A stretch of 64,000 bases of DNA from Roseovarius bejariae (GTDB lineage Bacteria; Pseudomonadota; Alphaproteobacteria; Rhodobacterales; Rhodobacteraceae), in the NCBI RefSeq assembly GCF_009669325.1, contig NZ_SZWE01000001.1, positions 2,795,501 through 2,859,500 of the forward strand, written 5' to 3'. Position numbers and translations under genes: made by a program. Positions 36,367-45,780 of the stretch are shown here, in pieces. How positions within the stretch are numbered: position 1 is the first letter of the stretch; every line of letters begins with the position of its first letter. The notes under the pieces are model-generated. The model did not search any database, was not told the origin of the DNA, and was given only the letters and a program-made list of their open reading frames with translations.

Positions 36367-38430
36367 TTATTGGCCGAGTGGAAAATGGCAAGCGTGCCGC
36401 CGCCCATCCGCCATTGTCACATGTGGCGGTTTCTCGGCGCGGCAAAGGTCTTGTGCGAAGGGGCAGCGCCCCGCGAAATCACAGCCCTTCGGACGGTTGA
36501 GAAGGCTTGGCACCTCACCCGAGATCGACACATGCGCGCGGCGCCTGTCTGGGTCGGGTTGCGGCACGCCTTCGACCAGGGCTTGGGTGTAGGGATGCAC
36601 CGGGCGGGCAAAGACCTCGTCCGTGCGGCCCTCTTCGACGATGCGGCCCAGATACATGATGGCCAGCCGGTCGGCGATGTGGCGCACCACGGGCAGGTTG
36701 TGGGTGATGATCAGGTAGCCCAACCCGTGTTCGGCCTGAAGGTCGGCCATCAGGTTGAGGATTTCGCCCTGCACCGACACATCCAGCCCCGCGGTGGGTT
36801 CATCGGCGATGATCAGCTTGGGGTTCAACGCCAAGGCTCGCGCCACGCCGACGCGCCGCGCCTGCCCGCCCGACAGCTCATGCGGATAGCGTGACAGGAA
36901 GGGCTTGGGCAGGCGTACCATCTCGGCCAGTCGCTCGGCCTCGGCGTCAAGGTCAACGCCGGTGACGCCGTGAATCTGGAACGGTTCGGTGATCAGGGCG
37001 CGTATGGATTTGCGCGGGCTGAGCGACCCGACCGGGTCCTGGAACATCATCGCCATGTCGCGCCGCAGGGGTTTGAACCGGCCTTCCGGCATGTTGCGAA
37101 TTTCCTGCCCCTCGAAACGCACGCTGCCGCCTTGGGCCGGCACGAGGTTCAGCACGCACCGCCCCAGAGTTGTCTTGCCGGATCCGCTTTCGCCAACCAG
37201 CCCCACGGTTTCGCCGGGGGCGACCGAGAGGCTGACATCCAGCACCGCGTCCACGTGGCGTTGGTCGATGCCTTTCAGGCGCGCGCGCAGGGGGCCGACG
37301 GTTTCGAACTGCACGTTCAGGTCGGAGACCTCAAGCAGTGGTTCGTCGCTTTTCACGCGGGCGGGTTTACTGACGCTGGCCTCGCCTTGGCCCACGGTCA
37401 TCACGTCCAGTGGCGGTGGCCAGCTTGGATCGTGGTGCGGCCCGTCGAGGAGGTGGCAGCGTGCCAAGCTCATCCCGCCACGGGCGACATCCGGCGGAGT
37501 ATTTTCGCGGCACACCGGCAGGGCGCGTTGGCAGCGCGGCGCATAGATGCACCCCGAAAGCGCCTTGGTCAGGTCAGGGATGTCGCCGGGGATCACCGGC
37601 AGCTTGCGCGAGACATCGTCGATCCGGGCCGGGTCGCATTCCAGCAGCGCGCGGGTATAGGGGTGCTGCGCGTTGTGAAATATCTCATGCACTTCACCGG
37701 CTTCGACCACTTCGCCCGCGTACATGACAACGACGTCATCACAGAGTTCGGCAATCAGTCCGAGATTGTGCGAGACCACCACGACCGTCGCATCCAGTTC
37801 TTTTTGCAGGTCCTGCAACAGGTGGATGATCTGCGCCTCCATGGTCACGTCCAGCGCCGTTGTCGGTTCGTCCGCCAGCAAGAGTTGCGGCCCGGTCAGC
37901 AGCGCCATGGCGATGCCCGCGCGCTGGCGCATCCCGCCGGAAAAGTGGTGGGGATACTGATCAATCCGCTTGTCGGGGTCGGGGATGCCGACCTTGCCAA
38001 GCATTTCGACAGCCATGCGCCGTTTCTCGGCGGCCGAGACATCGGGCCGTCGGTACAGGATATCGCGCATTTGCCGACCATAGGTCAGCACCGGGATCTG
38101 GCTGGTCATCGGGTCTTGGAAGACGACCGAGATTTCCTCGCCGCGGGTGGCGCGCAGTTGTGTTTCGCTGGCGTGCAGCAGGTCACGGTCGCCAAAGCGG
38201 ACTTCGCCGCCCATAACTTCGGCGTTCTTGGCCAGAAGGCCGAGCAGCGCCCAGAGTACGGTGGATTTGCCCGAGCCGCTTTCACCCACGATCCCGATGA
38301 TCCGGTTTTTGCGAATGGGAAAGCTTATGTCGCGCAGCGCCTTGACCCGTCCGCGCGGCGTGCGAAAGTCGACTGACAGGTTACGGACGTCCAGAAGTGT
38401 CTCGGGTGTGTGTGTTGCATCCTTGGGCAT
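36367..38430 (-). CDS. peptide ABC transporter, fused double ATPase (DppD-DppF type)
   Basis: 687 residues with two complete ABC domains. The first has GESGSGKS, FSGGMRQR and LLADEPTTALD; the second (from about 355) GESGSGKT, LSGGQARR and IIADEPTAGLD. Each ends in an oligopeptide-type C-terminal cysteine cluster (CIYAPRCQRALPVC and CDFAGRCPFAQDLC), which may bind an Fe-S cluster. It powers peptide import. It lies 1 base after the permease stop and 31 bases before the peptidase gene. Confidence 0.92.
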   Translation of the reverse strand: MPKDATHTPETLLDVRNLSVDFRTPRGRVKALRDISFPIRKNRIIGIVGESGSGKSTVLWALLGLLAKNAEVMGGEVRFGDRDLLHASETQLRATRGEEISVVFQDPMTSQIPVLTYGRQMRDILYRRPDVSAAEKRRMAVEMLGKVGIPDPDKRIDQYPHHFSGGMRQRAGIAMALLTGPQLLLADEPTTALDVTMEAQIIHLLQDLQKELDATVVVVSHNLGLIAELCDDVVVMYAGEVVEAGEVHEIFHNAQHPYTRALLECDPARIDDVSRKLPVIPGDIPDLTKALSGCIYAPRCQRALPVCRENTPPDVARGGMSLARCHLLDGPHHDPSWPPPLDVMTVGQGEASVSKPARVKSDEPLLEVSDLNVQFETVGPLRARLKGIDQRHVDAVLDVSLSVAPGETVGLVGESGSGKTTLGRCVLNLVPAQGGSVRFEGQEIRNMPEGRFKPLRRDMAMMFQDPVGSLSPRKSIRALITEPFQIHGVTGVDLDAEAERLAEMVRLPKPFLSRYPHELSGGQARRVGVARALALNPKLIIADEPTAGLDVSVQGEILNLMADLQAEHGLGYLIITHNLPVVRHIADRLAIMYLGRIVEEGRTDEVFARPVHPYTQALVEGVPQPDPDRRRAHVSISGEVPSLLNRPKGCDFAGRCPFAQDLCRAEKPPHVTMADGRRHACHFPLGQ

Positions 38431-38431
38431 A

Positions 38432-39385
38432 TCAGCGTCCTTTCCCCATGCGAGGATCGAAAATGTCGCGCAGCGCTTCGCCGAGGAAGGTAAAGCCCAG
38501 CGTCGTGAGGATCAGCGGGATACCCCCGGCGATCACCATCCATGGTGCGTCGCGGATCACCAGATACCCCTCGTTCAGGATCGTCCCCCAACTGGCGGTG
38601 GGGGGCAGTACACCAAGCCCCAGAAAGCTTAGCCCGGCTTCGACGGTGACCACCACCGGCACGTCCATGGCGGCAAGGATCAGCAAAGGGCCGACGACGT
38701 TCGGCATCACGTGATGCAGCAGCGTCCGCGCCATGCTGGCCCCCAGCGAGCGTTCGGCAAGGATGAAATCGGTATTGCGCAGGGTCAGCGTGGCGGTGCG
38801 AGCCACGCGGGCATATTGCGGGATCGAGGTGATGATTACGATGGCCAGCACCATGCCAAGGCTTGGCCCGGTCAGTGCCACGGTGGCCAGCGCCAGCACG
38901 ATGGTCGGGAAAGATCGCACAGTGTCGAACAGCAAAAGCAGCAGGCTGTCCAGCCAACGGGGGCCGAAGCCGGCAATCATGCCGAGGATCAAGCCCACGA
39001 CCAAAGCGACAGAAACGCCAATGGCCGCGATCTTCAGCGCCACGCGCCCGCCATAGAGGATGCGCGAAAGAGTATCCCGCCCCAGTTGGTCCGTCCCGGC
39101 AAGGTGGTCCAAGGTCGGGCCGGACAGCCGTGCAGGAACATCCAGTGCGTTCGGGTCGTACGGCGCAAGCCAATGCGCGAAAATGGCGCTGGCAAAGAAC
39201 AGGGTGACAAGGATCAGCCCGGTCAGTCCCTGCCAATTGGTCAGGAACATGCGCAGCTTTTCGCGGCGCTCGCGGGCGGCGGATTCACGGACTTCGGCTT
39301 CGGTCAGGTGATCGGGAAGCCCCGATGCATCGACTGCCGGAATACCGGTTTCGGATTCAGAGAGATTCTCGGACACGGGGATCAA
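38432..39385 (-). CDS. peptide ABC transporter permease (DppC type)
   Basis: 317 residues. An N-terminal OppC_N segment (NWQGLTGLILVTLFFASAIFAHWLAPYDPN) is followed by DQLGRDTLSRILYGGRVAL and a BPD_transp_1 domain with the EAA loop (AERSLGASMARTLLHHVMPN). About six membrane helices. The start is uncertain: TTG at 39385 overlaps the dppB-type gene by 29 bases; a GTG at codon 4 is the alternative. Confidence 0.88.
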   Translation of the reverse strand: MIPVSENLSESETGIPAVDASGLPDHLTEAEVRESAARERREKLRMFLTNWQGLTGLILVTLFFASAIFAHWLAPYDPNALDVPARLSGPTLDHLAGTDQLGRDTLSRILYGGRVALKIAAIGVSVALVVGLILGMIAGFGPRWLDSLLLLLFDTVRSFPTIVLALATVALTGPSLGMVLAIVIITSIPQYARVARTATLTLRNTDFILAERSLGASMARTLLHHVMPNVVGPLLILAAMDVPVVVTVEAGLSFLGLGVLPPTASWGTILNEGYLVIRDAPWMVIAGGIPLILTTLGFTFLGEALRDIFDPRMGKGR

Positions 39386-40301
39386 ACCAAGCTATGAGGA
39401 TGTCGGAAAACAGGACGACGAATATATAGAGGCCGGTGGCCACCAGAACCGCGCCCTGCACGATCGGGAAATTGCGCGCCATCACGGCATCGAAGATCAG
39501 CTTGCCGATGCCGGGGCGGGCAAAGATGATTTCGGCAAAGACGGTTGAGGAAATCATGCCGCCAAAGCCCATGCCGATCAGCGTGATGGTGGGAAGGATG
39601 GCGACGCGCAGGGCGTAGCCGAAGATGACCCGTCGGGGCCGAAGGCCGAAGGCCCGCGCCGAACGAATGTAATTCTCGCCCATCACTTCAAGCATCGAGG
39701 CCCGCACCATGCGCGCGAGATAGCCCACCCAACTGAGCCCGATGGCGAAGGCCGGAAGGATCAGGTGGGAAAGCTGATCGCCGATGTTTCCGGGTTCACC
39801 CGCCCCGATGGCCGGAAGCCAGCGCAGTTGCACCGCGAATATCAGCAGCGCCCAGATGGATACGAGGAACGAAGGAACCGCGATGGTGCCGACCGATAAA
39901 ACGCCGGTGACGCGGTCAAGCCAACTGTTGGGTTTGACCGCTGCAAGGCAGCCCAGGGGAATACCGATCAACATGGCCCATCCCATCCCGGCGCCGACCA
40001 GCGCGAGGGTAAAGCCGACCCGCTCCATGATGATCGCCGTCACGGGGCGGTCCGAGAACACATCAAGGCCGAGGTCGCCGGTCATGGCATTGCCGATATA
40101 GATCAGGAACTGTCGCCAGACCGGCTCATCCAAGTGCATCTTCGCGGCATACCGGGCGATGGCCTCTTCCGTTGCGCGTGGCCCAAGGGCGATGGTCGCC
40201 GGATCTCCGGGGATCAGGTGCAGCAGCGAAAACAGCACAAGCACGACGAGGCAAATCACCACCGCCGACAGTCCCAGCCGCTTTGTCAGATAATAGAGCA
40301 C
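39357..40301 (-). CDS. peptide ABC transporter permease (DppB type)
   Basis: 314 residues with six helices and the usual EAA loop (SARAFGLRPRRVIFGYALRV). N-terminal YYLTKRLGLSAVVICLVVLVL and HLIPGDPA are DppB hallmarks. The start is GTG at 40301, preceded by GGAGGAGGACCCCT; an earlier in-frame ATG adds only a basic tail. Partner of the DppC-type permease. Confidence 0.9.
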   Translation of the reverse strand: MLYYLTKRLGLSAVVICLVVLVLFSLLHLIPGDPATIALGPRATEEAIARYAAKMHLDEPVWRQFLIYIGNAMTGDLGLDVFSDRPVTAIIMERVGFTLALVGAGMGWAMLIGIPLGCLAAVKPNSWLDRVTGVLSVGTIAVPSFLVSIWALLIFAVQLRWLPAIGAGEPGNIGDQLSHLILPAFAIGLSWVGYLARMVRASMLEVMGENYIRSARAFGLRPRRVIFGYALRVAILPTITLIGMGFGGMISSTVFAEIIFARPGIGKLIFDAVMARNFPIVQGAVLVATGLYIFVVLFSDILIAWFDPRVRESL

Positions 40302-40333
40302 AGGGGTCCTCCTCCTTCGCGGGGCCGCATCAG

Positions 40334-40370
40334 CGGTCGGGCCACACACATTTACGTGGCGGCCCGACCG
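40334..40370 (-). promoter_or_regulatory. intercistronic hairpin between binding-protein and permease genes
   Basis: CGGTCGGGCC (40334-40343) and GGCCCGACCG (40361-40370) form a perfect 10-bp stem just after the binding-protein stop. Such hairpins protect the upstream message and let binding protein exceed permease. No T run follows, so full termination is less likely. Confidence 0.6.
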
Positions 40371-40385
40371 GTATGGCCACGACGA

Positions 40386-41936
40386 TCAGGTCTTGGTGAA
40401 GCGCCGGTAGTTCAATTCGCCCGAGGGCGCGGCATTCACACCCACAGCGGTGCTGTGAACGAAGGCTTCCGGCTCATGGTTGATCCAGACATAGGCGCCG
40501 GTGTTCTCCATGATTTCCTGCATCCGCACATAGATGTCGTGGCGCTTTTGCGGGTCGGTTTCGTTGATGCCATCCTGGTACAGGCGGTCGTATTCCTCGT
40601 CTGTCCAGCGTTCCCAGTTCCAGATGCCGACCTGGTCCGAAGTGAACCATTGCGTGGCCTCATAGGGGTCGGGCGTGGTGCCGAAGCGCATCAGCCACAG
40701 TTCAAGGTCCTGCCATGTGTCGCCCTTGCTTTCCTGCCCCATTTCCCAGAAAGGCCCGCTGTCGAGCGGCAGCACCTTCACGGTGATCCCGATCTGCATC
40801 AGGTTGGCCTGGATGATCTGGGCGGCCAGCATCCGTTCCTGGTTGTTCAGGGTTCGCAAGGTCAGTTCAAGGCCGGAGGCGCCAGCCTCGTCCAGCAGCG
40901 CGCGGGCCTTGGCGGGGTCATAGTTGTAGCCCGCGCTGTCGCGCTGGCCGGTCAGCCCCGGACAGATGATACCATGGGATTTGGCCGTGGTGCCCGAATA
41001 GGCGCCTTGCAGGATCGTATCCACGTCGACCGCGTGCTGGATCGCCTTGCGCACCCGGATGTCTTGCAGCTTGGGGTGCTCGGTGTTCATGCCCATCCAC
41101 ATGTATTGCAGTTCGCCGGCCACGGCGATGCCGGTGCCCTCGGGCATGTCCTTGGTGTAGCGCGCCAATGTGTCGGCGCCGACCTCGGTGCAGTCAAGCT
41201 CTCCGGCCTCGAAGGCCAGTTCCGCGGCCTTGACCTCGGTGATGACGTTGCATTCCACCCGGTCAAAGGCCGGTTTCGGCCCGGTCCAGTCGGGGTTTGC
41301 CGAGAACACCGCGCGCTGGCCCGGTGTCGCCTCATAGGTATAGGGGCCGCAGACGGCGGGGAACGAGGTCGTGAACTTGCCGCCCGCATCGGCCATGGCC
41401 TTTTCGCTCAGAACCGCGCCAGGCCCGTGGCAGAGCGTGATCATGATGAAGGGCGCAAAGGGCTTGTTCAGAACGATGGTGCCCGTGCGGTCGCCGGTCA
41501 CTTCGACATGGTCCAGCGCGTCGAAGTATCCCGACCAATCGCTGTCTTTCATACGCTCGTAGGAAAACTTGACGTCCGAGGCCATGACCGGGCCGTAGCC
41601 GTTCGACCAGACAAGCCCCTCGGCCAGTTCAAAGTCGATGTGGGTGGCGTCGCGCTGTTCCAGCTTGGTGACGAAATAGGTCGGCTCCCAGGTGAAGGTG
41701 TCACCGTCGCGGGCGTATTGTGCCAGGAAGGGCAGGCATTGTTTTTGCGCCTCGATCTCGATGCCCCCCGTCATGAACCCGGGGTCCAGCACGTCGTTGT
41801 CGCCGTCTATGCGCAGACGCAGCGTACCGCCGGTTTGCGCGAAGGCCGCCGTTGTCCAGGCCGGGGCCAGCCCCAATGCGCCCAGTGCCGCGGTTGTGCC
41901 GAGAAAGCCGCGGCGGGTTGTTCCTGTGTGTTTCAT
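40386..41936 (-). CDS. peptide ABC transporter substrate-binding protein (SBP_bac_5)
   Basis: 516 residues. The signal has a twin-arginine motif (TRRGFLGTTAALGALGLAPA), so export via Tat is likely, cleaved near AFAQTGG. The SBP_bac_5 fold shows in FVTKLEQRDATHIDFELAEG and the conserved NPDWTGPKPAFDRVECNVI and VRKAIQHAVD segments. It delivers peptides or similar ligands in the periplasm. GGGAGGACAGAAACATG gives the start; a longer frame lacks signal features. Confidence 0.9.
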   Translation of the reverse strand: MKHTGTTRRGFLGTTAALGALGLAPAWTTAAFAQTGGTLRLRIDGDNDVLDPGFMTGGIEIEAQKQCLPFLAQYARDGDTFTWEPTYFVTKLEQRDATHIDFELAEGLVWSNGYGPVMASDVKFSYERMKDSDWSGYFDALDHVEVTGDRTGTIVLNKPFAPFIMITLCHGPGAVLSEKAMADAGGKFTTSFPAVCGPYTYEATPGQRAVFSANPDWTGPKPAFDRVECNVITEVKAAELAFEAGELDCTEVGADTLARYTKDMPEGTGIAVAGELQYMWMGMNTEHPKLQDIRVRKAIQHAVDVDTILQGAYSGTTAKSHGIICPGLTGQRDSAGYNYDPAKARALLDEAGASGLELTLRTLNNQERMLAAQIIQANLMQIGITVKVLPLDSGPFWEMGQESKGDTWQDLELWLMRFGTTPDPYEATQWFTSDQVGIWNWERWTDEEYDRLYQDGINETDPQKRHDIYVRMQEIMENTGAYVWINHEPEAFVHSTAVGVNAAPSGELNYRRFTKT

Positions 41937-41993
41937 GTTTCTGTCCTCCCTAGACAATCCCTGACCGGAGCATGGCATGATGACAAAACCGGT

Positions 41994-42012
41994 CAATTTC
42001 GCATTATTTCGC
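41994..42012. promoter_or_regulatory. CAATTTCGC half-site pair upstream of the binding-protein gene
   Basis: CAATTTCGC (41994-42002) and ATTTCGC (42006-42012) repeat in the 105-bp gap before the binding-protein gene. The same CAATTTCGCG sequence forms one arm of the inverted repeat near the divergent regulator (44141). A shared operator is inferred. Confidence 0.35.
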
Positions 42013-42041
42013 TATCTGACGCATTTATCGCGCCTTGTTGC

Positions 42042-44066
42042 TTACATATGGTCGCGCGAAATGCGCTCTTCCCAGTGTTTTTCAATCACCAAGTCATCCC
42101 CTTCCCAGGCTCGTAGTTCGGCCGTGATGATGAAGTCATCGACATCGGCGCGTAGAAGAGTCCGGGTTTCGGAGTGCACCGACCAATCGCCACGGCTAAG
42201 CCCGTACTGCCATTCGGTGCGCCCCCAGGCCGAGGTTACATCCTCCAGCGTCACGCCGTATGTCTCGTACCCCTGCTTGTGCAGGGTAAGATCATTGGTC
42301 AGCAGCCGCGTGATGCCTCCGCCGTCGGCGATCTGCATCTGTATGTCACCCTTCGCCGCGTCCTCGACAATTCGGAAATGGGTTTCGGCCTCGGCAATCT
42401 GTTCGGTCGGGGGCGGCGGGCCGGCCACTGGCGGATCGAAGTCAGCCAGAGTCTCGTCCAGAGCCGCAGGTGCGCGCAACGGTAACTCCAGCGCGCTACC
42501 TTCTGTATGCACGCGCAAGGTGACCGGCTCGGGCGCGGGCCAGATCATCGGGAAATAGCTGCTCGACAGTGCCAGTCGGAGGCGATGCCCGGCTGGCAGG
42601 GCCTGCGCCACATGTTTCATCGGGATGGTCACGTCATAGACCTTGCCCGGCACCAGCAGTTCGGGGCTGTCATGGCCTTGGCGGTGGTTCAGGTTGAATA
42701 CACCGAAGGACAGGCGTGTGCTGCGGCCATCAGGATGCACATCCACCAGCCGCGCGGCCACCTGTGCCACGGGTCGATCCACGCTGAGGCGCAGATGCAG
42801 GTTGGCATCGCCTGCAAAGGCCAGACCGTCCTCGGGGATGTCGATGTCGAAGCACAGGCTGCCGGCGTCCTCTCGCCGCTGATCCACGGGGGCATCCCCC
42901 GGGGTTCCGTAGCCACACCATTTGCCCGAGGCCATGCCGACATCCGCGGGGCTGTGGTGGTGGAGAACGGCCGTTTCGGATGGTTTCTCAAGGCTCAATT
43001 TGCCTTTCGGCGTCAGGTGAAACGGTGTCCGCGCCACTTGCGGTGAGGGCCAGCTGGGTTCTGCAATCCAACGGCCCGGGCGGGCCTCGTAGTGCCCCTT
43101 GGGCGAGACACTGTCCTGCATGTAGAGCCGCAACATCGGCTCTTCCATGATTCCGGTATCGCGCCCCTTCAGCCAATGATCCCACCAGCGCAATTCGTCC
43201 TGAAGAAAGCCAATGGCCGGGCCGGGTTCGCCCAGATGCGGGTAGCGATGCGCCCAAGGCCCCACCAGGCCCTTCTTGGGCCCCGGCAGGTTTTCCATGA
43301 GGCGAAACACGCTGCGCGGGTAGCCATCGGCCCAGCCCGACACCGCATAAACAGGGATCTGCACCTTCGACCAGTCCTCACAGATTGACCCATGTTGCCA
43401 GAAGGCATCGCGCCGCTGATGCTCAAGCCAGTTCTTCAGCCAGAGCCCGCTGCCCTCAAGGCGCTCAAGCCACATGTCGCGCCATTTTTCACCGACATTC
43501 GCCGGGTCGGGGGGCAGGGTATTCCGCCCGAACATGATGGAGGCCCAGCTGAGTTGTTCACCCAGCAGGCAGCCGCCCATGTAGTGAATATCGTCAGCAT
43601 AGCGGTCATCGGTGGAGCACAATGTCACCACCGCCTTGAGCGCGGGGGGTTGCAGGGCGGCGATCTGCAAGCCGTTGAAGCCGCCCCATGAAATGCCGAT
43701 CATGCCCACGCTGCCATCGCACCACGGTTGTTCCGCGATCCAGGCGATGGCGTCACAGCCATCCTGCAATTCCCGAGGCAGGTATTCATCCACCATAAGC
43801 CCTTCGGAATCGCCCGCGCCGCGCAGGTCCAGCCGGATCACCGCATAGCCATGCCCGGCAAGGTAGGGCTGCATCGATGCATCGCGCGCGGTGGTGAAAT
43901 CGTTTTTTCGATAGGGCAGGTATTCAAGGATCGCGGGAACCGGCGACTCCTCCGCGCCTTCGGGCATCCAGATGCGCGCGGCCAGCTTGCAGCCATCCGG
44001 CATCGGGATTTCCATATGGTGGATTTCCCGCACTTTGTGGGGATAGCCATCAACCTGCTCAATCAT
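42042..44066 (-). CDS. CocE/NonD family hydrolase (X-Pro dipeptidyl-peptidase-like)
   Basis: 674 residues. The alpha/beta hydrolase domain carries GISWGG with nucleophile Ser126, and RLDLRGAGDSEG before it; the C-terminal jelly-roll domain (PepX_C, with LRLSVDRPVAQVAARLVDV) is typical of CocE-type esterases and X-prolyl dipeptidyl peptidases. It probably cleaves peptides or acyl amides taken up by the adjacent transporter. The start is ATG 44066 with CGGAGGG 5 bases before it; a longer GTG start lies upstream of the ribosome site. First gene of a six-gene minus-strand operon. Confidence 0.88.
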   Translation of the reverse strand: MIEQVDGYPHKVREIHHMEIPMPDGCKLAARIWMPEGAEESPVPAILEYLPYRKNDFTTARDASMQPYLAGHGYAVIRLDLRGAGDSEGLMVDEYLPRELQDGCDAIAWIAEQPWCDGSVGMIGISWGGFNGLQIAALQPPALKAVVTLCSTDDRYADDIHYMGGCLLGEQLSWASIMFGRNTLPPDPANVGEKWRDMWLERLEGSGLWLKNWLEHQRRDAFWQHGSICEDWSKVQIPVYAVSGWADGYPRSVFRLMENLPGPKKGLVGPWAHRYPHLGEPGPAIGFLQDELRWWDHWLKGRDTGIMEEPMLRLYMQDSVSPKGHYEARPGRWIAEPSWPSPQVARTPFHLTPKGKLSLEKPSETAVLHHHSPADVGMASGKWCGYGTPGDAPVDQRREDAGSLCFDIDIPEDGLAFAGDANLHLRLSVDRPVAQVAARLVDVHPDGRSTRLSFGVFNLNHRQGHDSPELLVPGKVYDVTIPMKHVAQALPAGHRLRLALSSSYFPMIWPAPEPVTLRVHTEGSALELPLRAPAALDETLADFDPPVAGPPPPTEQIAEAETHFRIVEDAAKGDIQMQIADGGGITRLLTNDLTLHKQGYETYGVTLEDVTSAWGRTEWQYGLSRGDWSVHSETRTLLRADVDDFIITAELRAWEGDDLVIEKHWEERISRDHM

Positions 44067-44140
44067 TTCAGCCCTCCGTTCACCTTGCACCCCTGCGGTG
44101 CTGTTGTTGTGCGGAAGTCTACGTGGCGCATGAACAAGAG

Positions 44141-44165
44141 CAATTTCGCGACCATTCGCGAATTG
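44141..44165. promoter_or_regulatory. inverted repeat in the divergent promoter of the HTH regulator
   Basis: CAATTTCGCGA (44141-44151) and TCGCGAATTG (44156-44165) form an inverted repeat with one bulged base and a 4-base spacer in the 131-bp gap between the hydrolase and the regulator genes. It is placed to control both. The binding protein is inferred to be the adjacent regulator. Confidence 0.45.
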
Positions 44166-44197
44166 ACGCGCCTATCGCTTCATCTTAACAATGGCGC

Positions 44198-45010
44198 ATG
44201 TCTGAAGAACTTCGCCAAAACCTCGCCCTGCTTTGCAGTTACCATCCCTCCATTGCCGAAGTTTGCCGAAGGCTGGAAATCAACCGCCAGCAGTTCAACA
44301 AGTATCTCGCGGGAAACTCGCATCCTTCGCGCCGCAACATGCGGCGGATTTGCGATTTCTTCGGGGTCTCGGAGGCCGAACTATTGCTGGACCCCCGGCA
44401 ATTCGAGGACATCGTCGCGCTCAAACGAAAGCCGATCCAACAGGAGGCGCTGAGCAAGCAATTGCTCCATCTCGACAGGTTGTATCAGCAAAGCCAGGAC
44501 TTGGAAAAATACCTCGGGTATTATTTCAGGTACTTCTATTCCTTCGGCAATCAGGGAAAAATCATTCGCTCCCTCGCGCTCATCTACAGGGAAGACAACA
44601 AGTATTACTGGAAGAATATCGAGATTCTGCGCGACCCCGAAACCGGACGCTCGAATGGGTTGAACAAATACGAGGGTGTCTTGTTCTATCTTGCCGACCG
44701 CCTGTACATTCTTGAATATGAGGCGATCGAAGTGAATACGATCACACAGGCAACGTTTTATCCCAGTCACCGAAACCGGATCGGTCTCTTGCTTGGCATC
44801 CAGACCGGGGGCCCTACGCGTCGCGGACGCAAACCCGGTGCCTCGAAGGTCGCATTGGAATACCTGGGGCGCGATATAAATGTTCGACAGGCGATGAAGA
44901 GGACCGGGCTGTTCGATCCCGGTGATGGCTCGGTACGATCTGAAATCCTATCTTTGATCGAGAACACAATCGAGCCGTCGTCCTTCGTCCTTGACGTGGA
45001 CGAGCCCTGA
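44198..45010 (+). CDS. XRE-like HTH regulator of the peptide operon
   Basis: 270 residues. An N-terminal HTH_3-like domain (about 5-62, SIAEVCRRLEINRQQFNKYL, then SRRNMRRICDFFGVSEAELL) is joined to a larger C-terminal domain (YLGYYFRYFYSFGNQGKIIR, NKYEGVLFYLADRLYILEYEA) that looks like a sensor of unknown ligand. It reads away from the hydrolase-transporter operon, an arrangement typical of a local regulator. ATG 44198 has no strong ribosome site nearby. Confidence 0.75.
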   Translation: MSEELRQNLALLCSYHPSIAEVCRRLEINRQQFNKYLAGNSHPSRRNMRRICDFFGVSEAELLLDPRQFEDIVALKRKPIQQEALSKQLLHLDRLYQQSQDLEKYLGYYFRYFYSFGNQGKIIRSLALIYREDNKYYWKNIEILRDPETGRSNGLNKYEGVLFYLADRLYILEYEAIEVNTITQATFYPSHRNRIGLLLGIQTGGPTRRGRKPGASKVALEYLGRDINVRQAMKRTGLFDPGDGSVRSEILSLIENTIEPSSFVLDVDEP

Positions 45011-45088
45011 TACATATGCCGTTCCACACTTGTCGTTCTTTCCCGAGAGCGTTACCTCGGGGTGGAAACAGATCAAGGGGTAAGACGC

Positions 45089-45676
45089 ATGTTCACCGGG
45101 ATTATAACGGACGTGGGCCGGGTGCAGGCCTTGGACAAGCGCGGCGATCTGCGGGCGCGGATCGGCACGGGCTATGATATGGCGGGTGTCGACATGGGGG
45201 CCTCGATCGCTTGTGACGGGGTTTGCCTGACGGTCGTGGACAAGGGCGCGGATTGGTTCGATGTGGATATCAGCGCCGAAACGGTTTCGAAAACCAACCT
45301 TGACGGATGGACCGAAGGACGGCGAGTGAACCTTGAGCGCGCCCTCAAGGTCGGTGACGAATTGGGGGGGCATATCGTGTCAGGCCATGTGGATGGTCTG
45401 GCCGAGGTTGTCGCCATGGCAGATGAGGGTGACAGCACCCGCGTGACCCTGCGGGCGCCGGAAAGCCTTGCCAAGTTCATCGCGCCCAAAGGCTCGGTTG
45501 CGCTGAATGGCACGTCGCTGACGGTGAACGAGGTCGAGGGGTGCGATTTCGGGATCAATTTCATCCCGCACACCAAGGAGGTGACCACTTGGGGCGATGT
45601 GGCTCTGGGCGACCGGGTGAACCTTGAGATCGACACGCTGGCCCGGTACGTGGCGCGCCTGAACGAGATGGGTTGA
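45089..45676 (+). CDS. ribE: riboflavin synthase alpha chain
   Basis: 195 residues. Two lumazine-binding domains: MFTGIITDVGRV and GGHIVSGHVDGLAEV, then KGSVALNGTSLTVNEVEG. It dismutates two 6,7-dimethyl-8-ribityllumazine to riboflavin. The start follows AAGGGG by 9 bases; an upstream GTG at 45062 precedes the ribosome site and is rejected. It stands apart from ribD and has no other rib gene beside it here. Confidence 0.93.
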   Translation: MFTGIITDVGRVQALDKRGDLRARIGTGYDMAGVDMGASIACDGVCLTVVDKGADWFDVDISAETVSKTNLDGWTEGRRVNLERALKVGDELGGHIVSGHVDGLAEVVAMADEGDSTRVTLRAPESLAKFIAPKGSVALNGTSLTVNEVEGCDFGINFIPHTKEVTTWGDVALGDRVNLEIDTLARYVARLNEMG

Positions 45677-45780
45677 CCTGTCGGCGGGGTATATTCCGCC
45701 GGGCAACATATTCACAAAACATATTGCGTATCCGGGCGTGGCCCCTATCCTTGGGACAAATCACCAAAGGGAGGGAAATC

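Noticed and set aside
36970..38376. 468-codon plus-strand frame over the ATPase gene
   Set aside because: Shadow of the fused ABC ATPase, which has both Walker motifs intact.
40134..42116. 660-codon plus-strand frame
   Set aside because: Shadow of the binding-protein and permease genes; no motif, no ribosome site.
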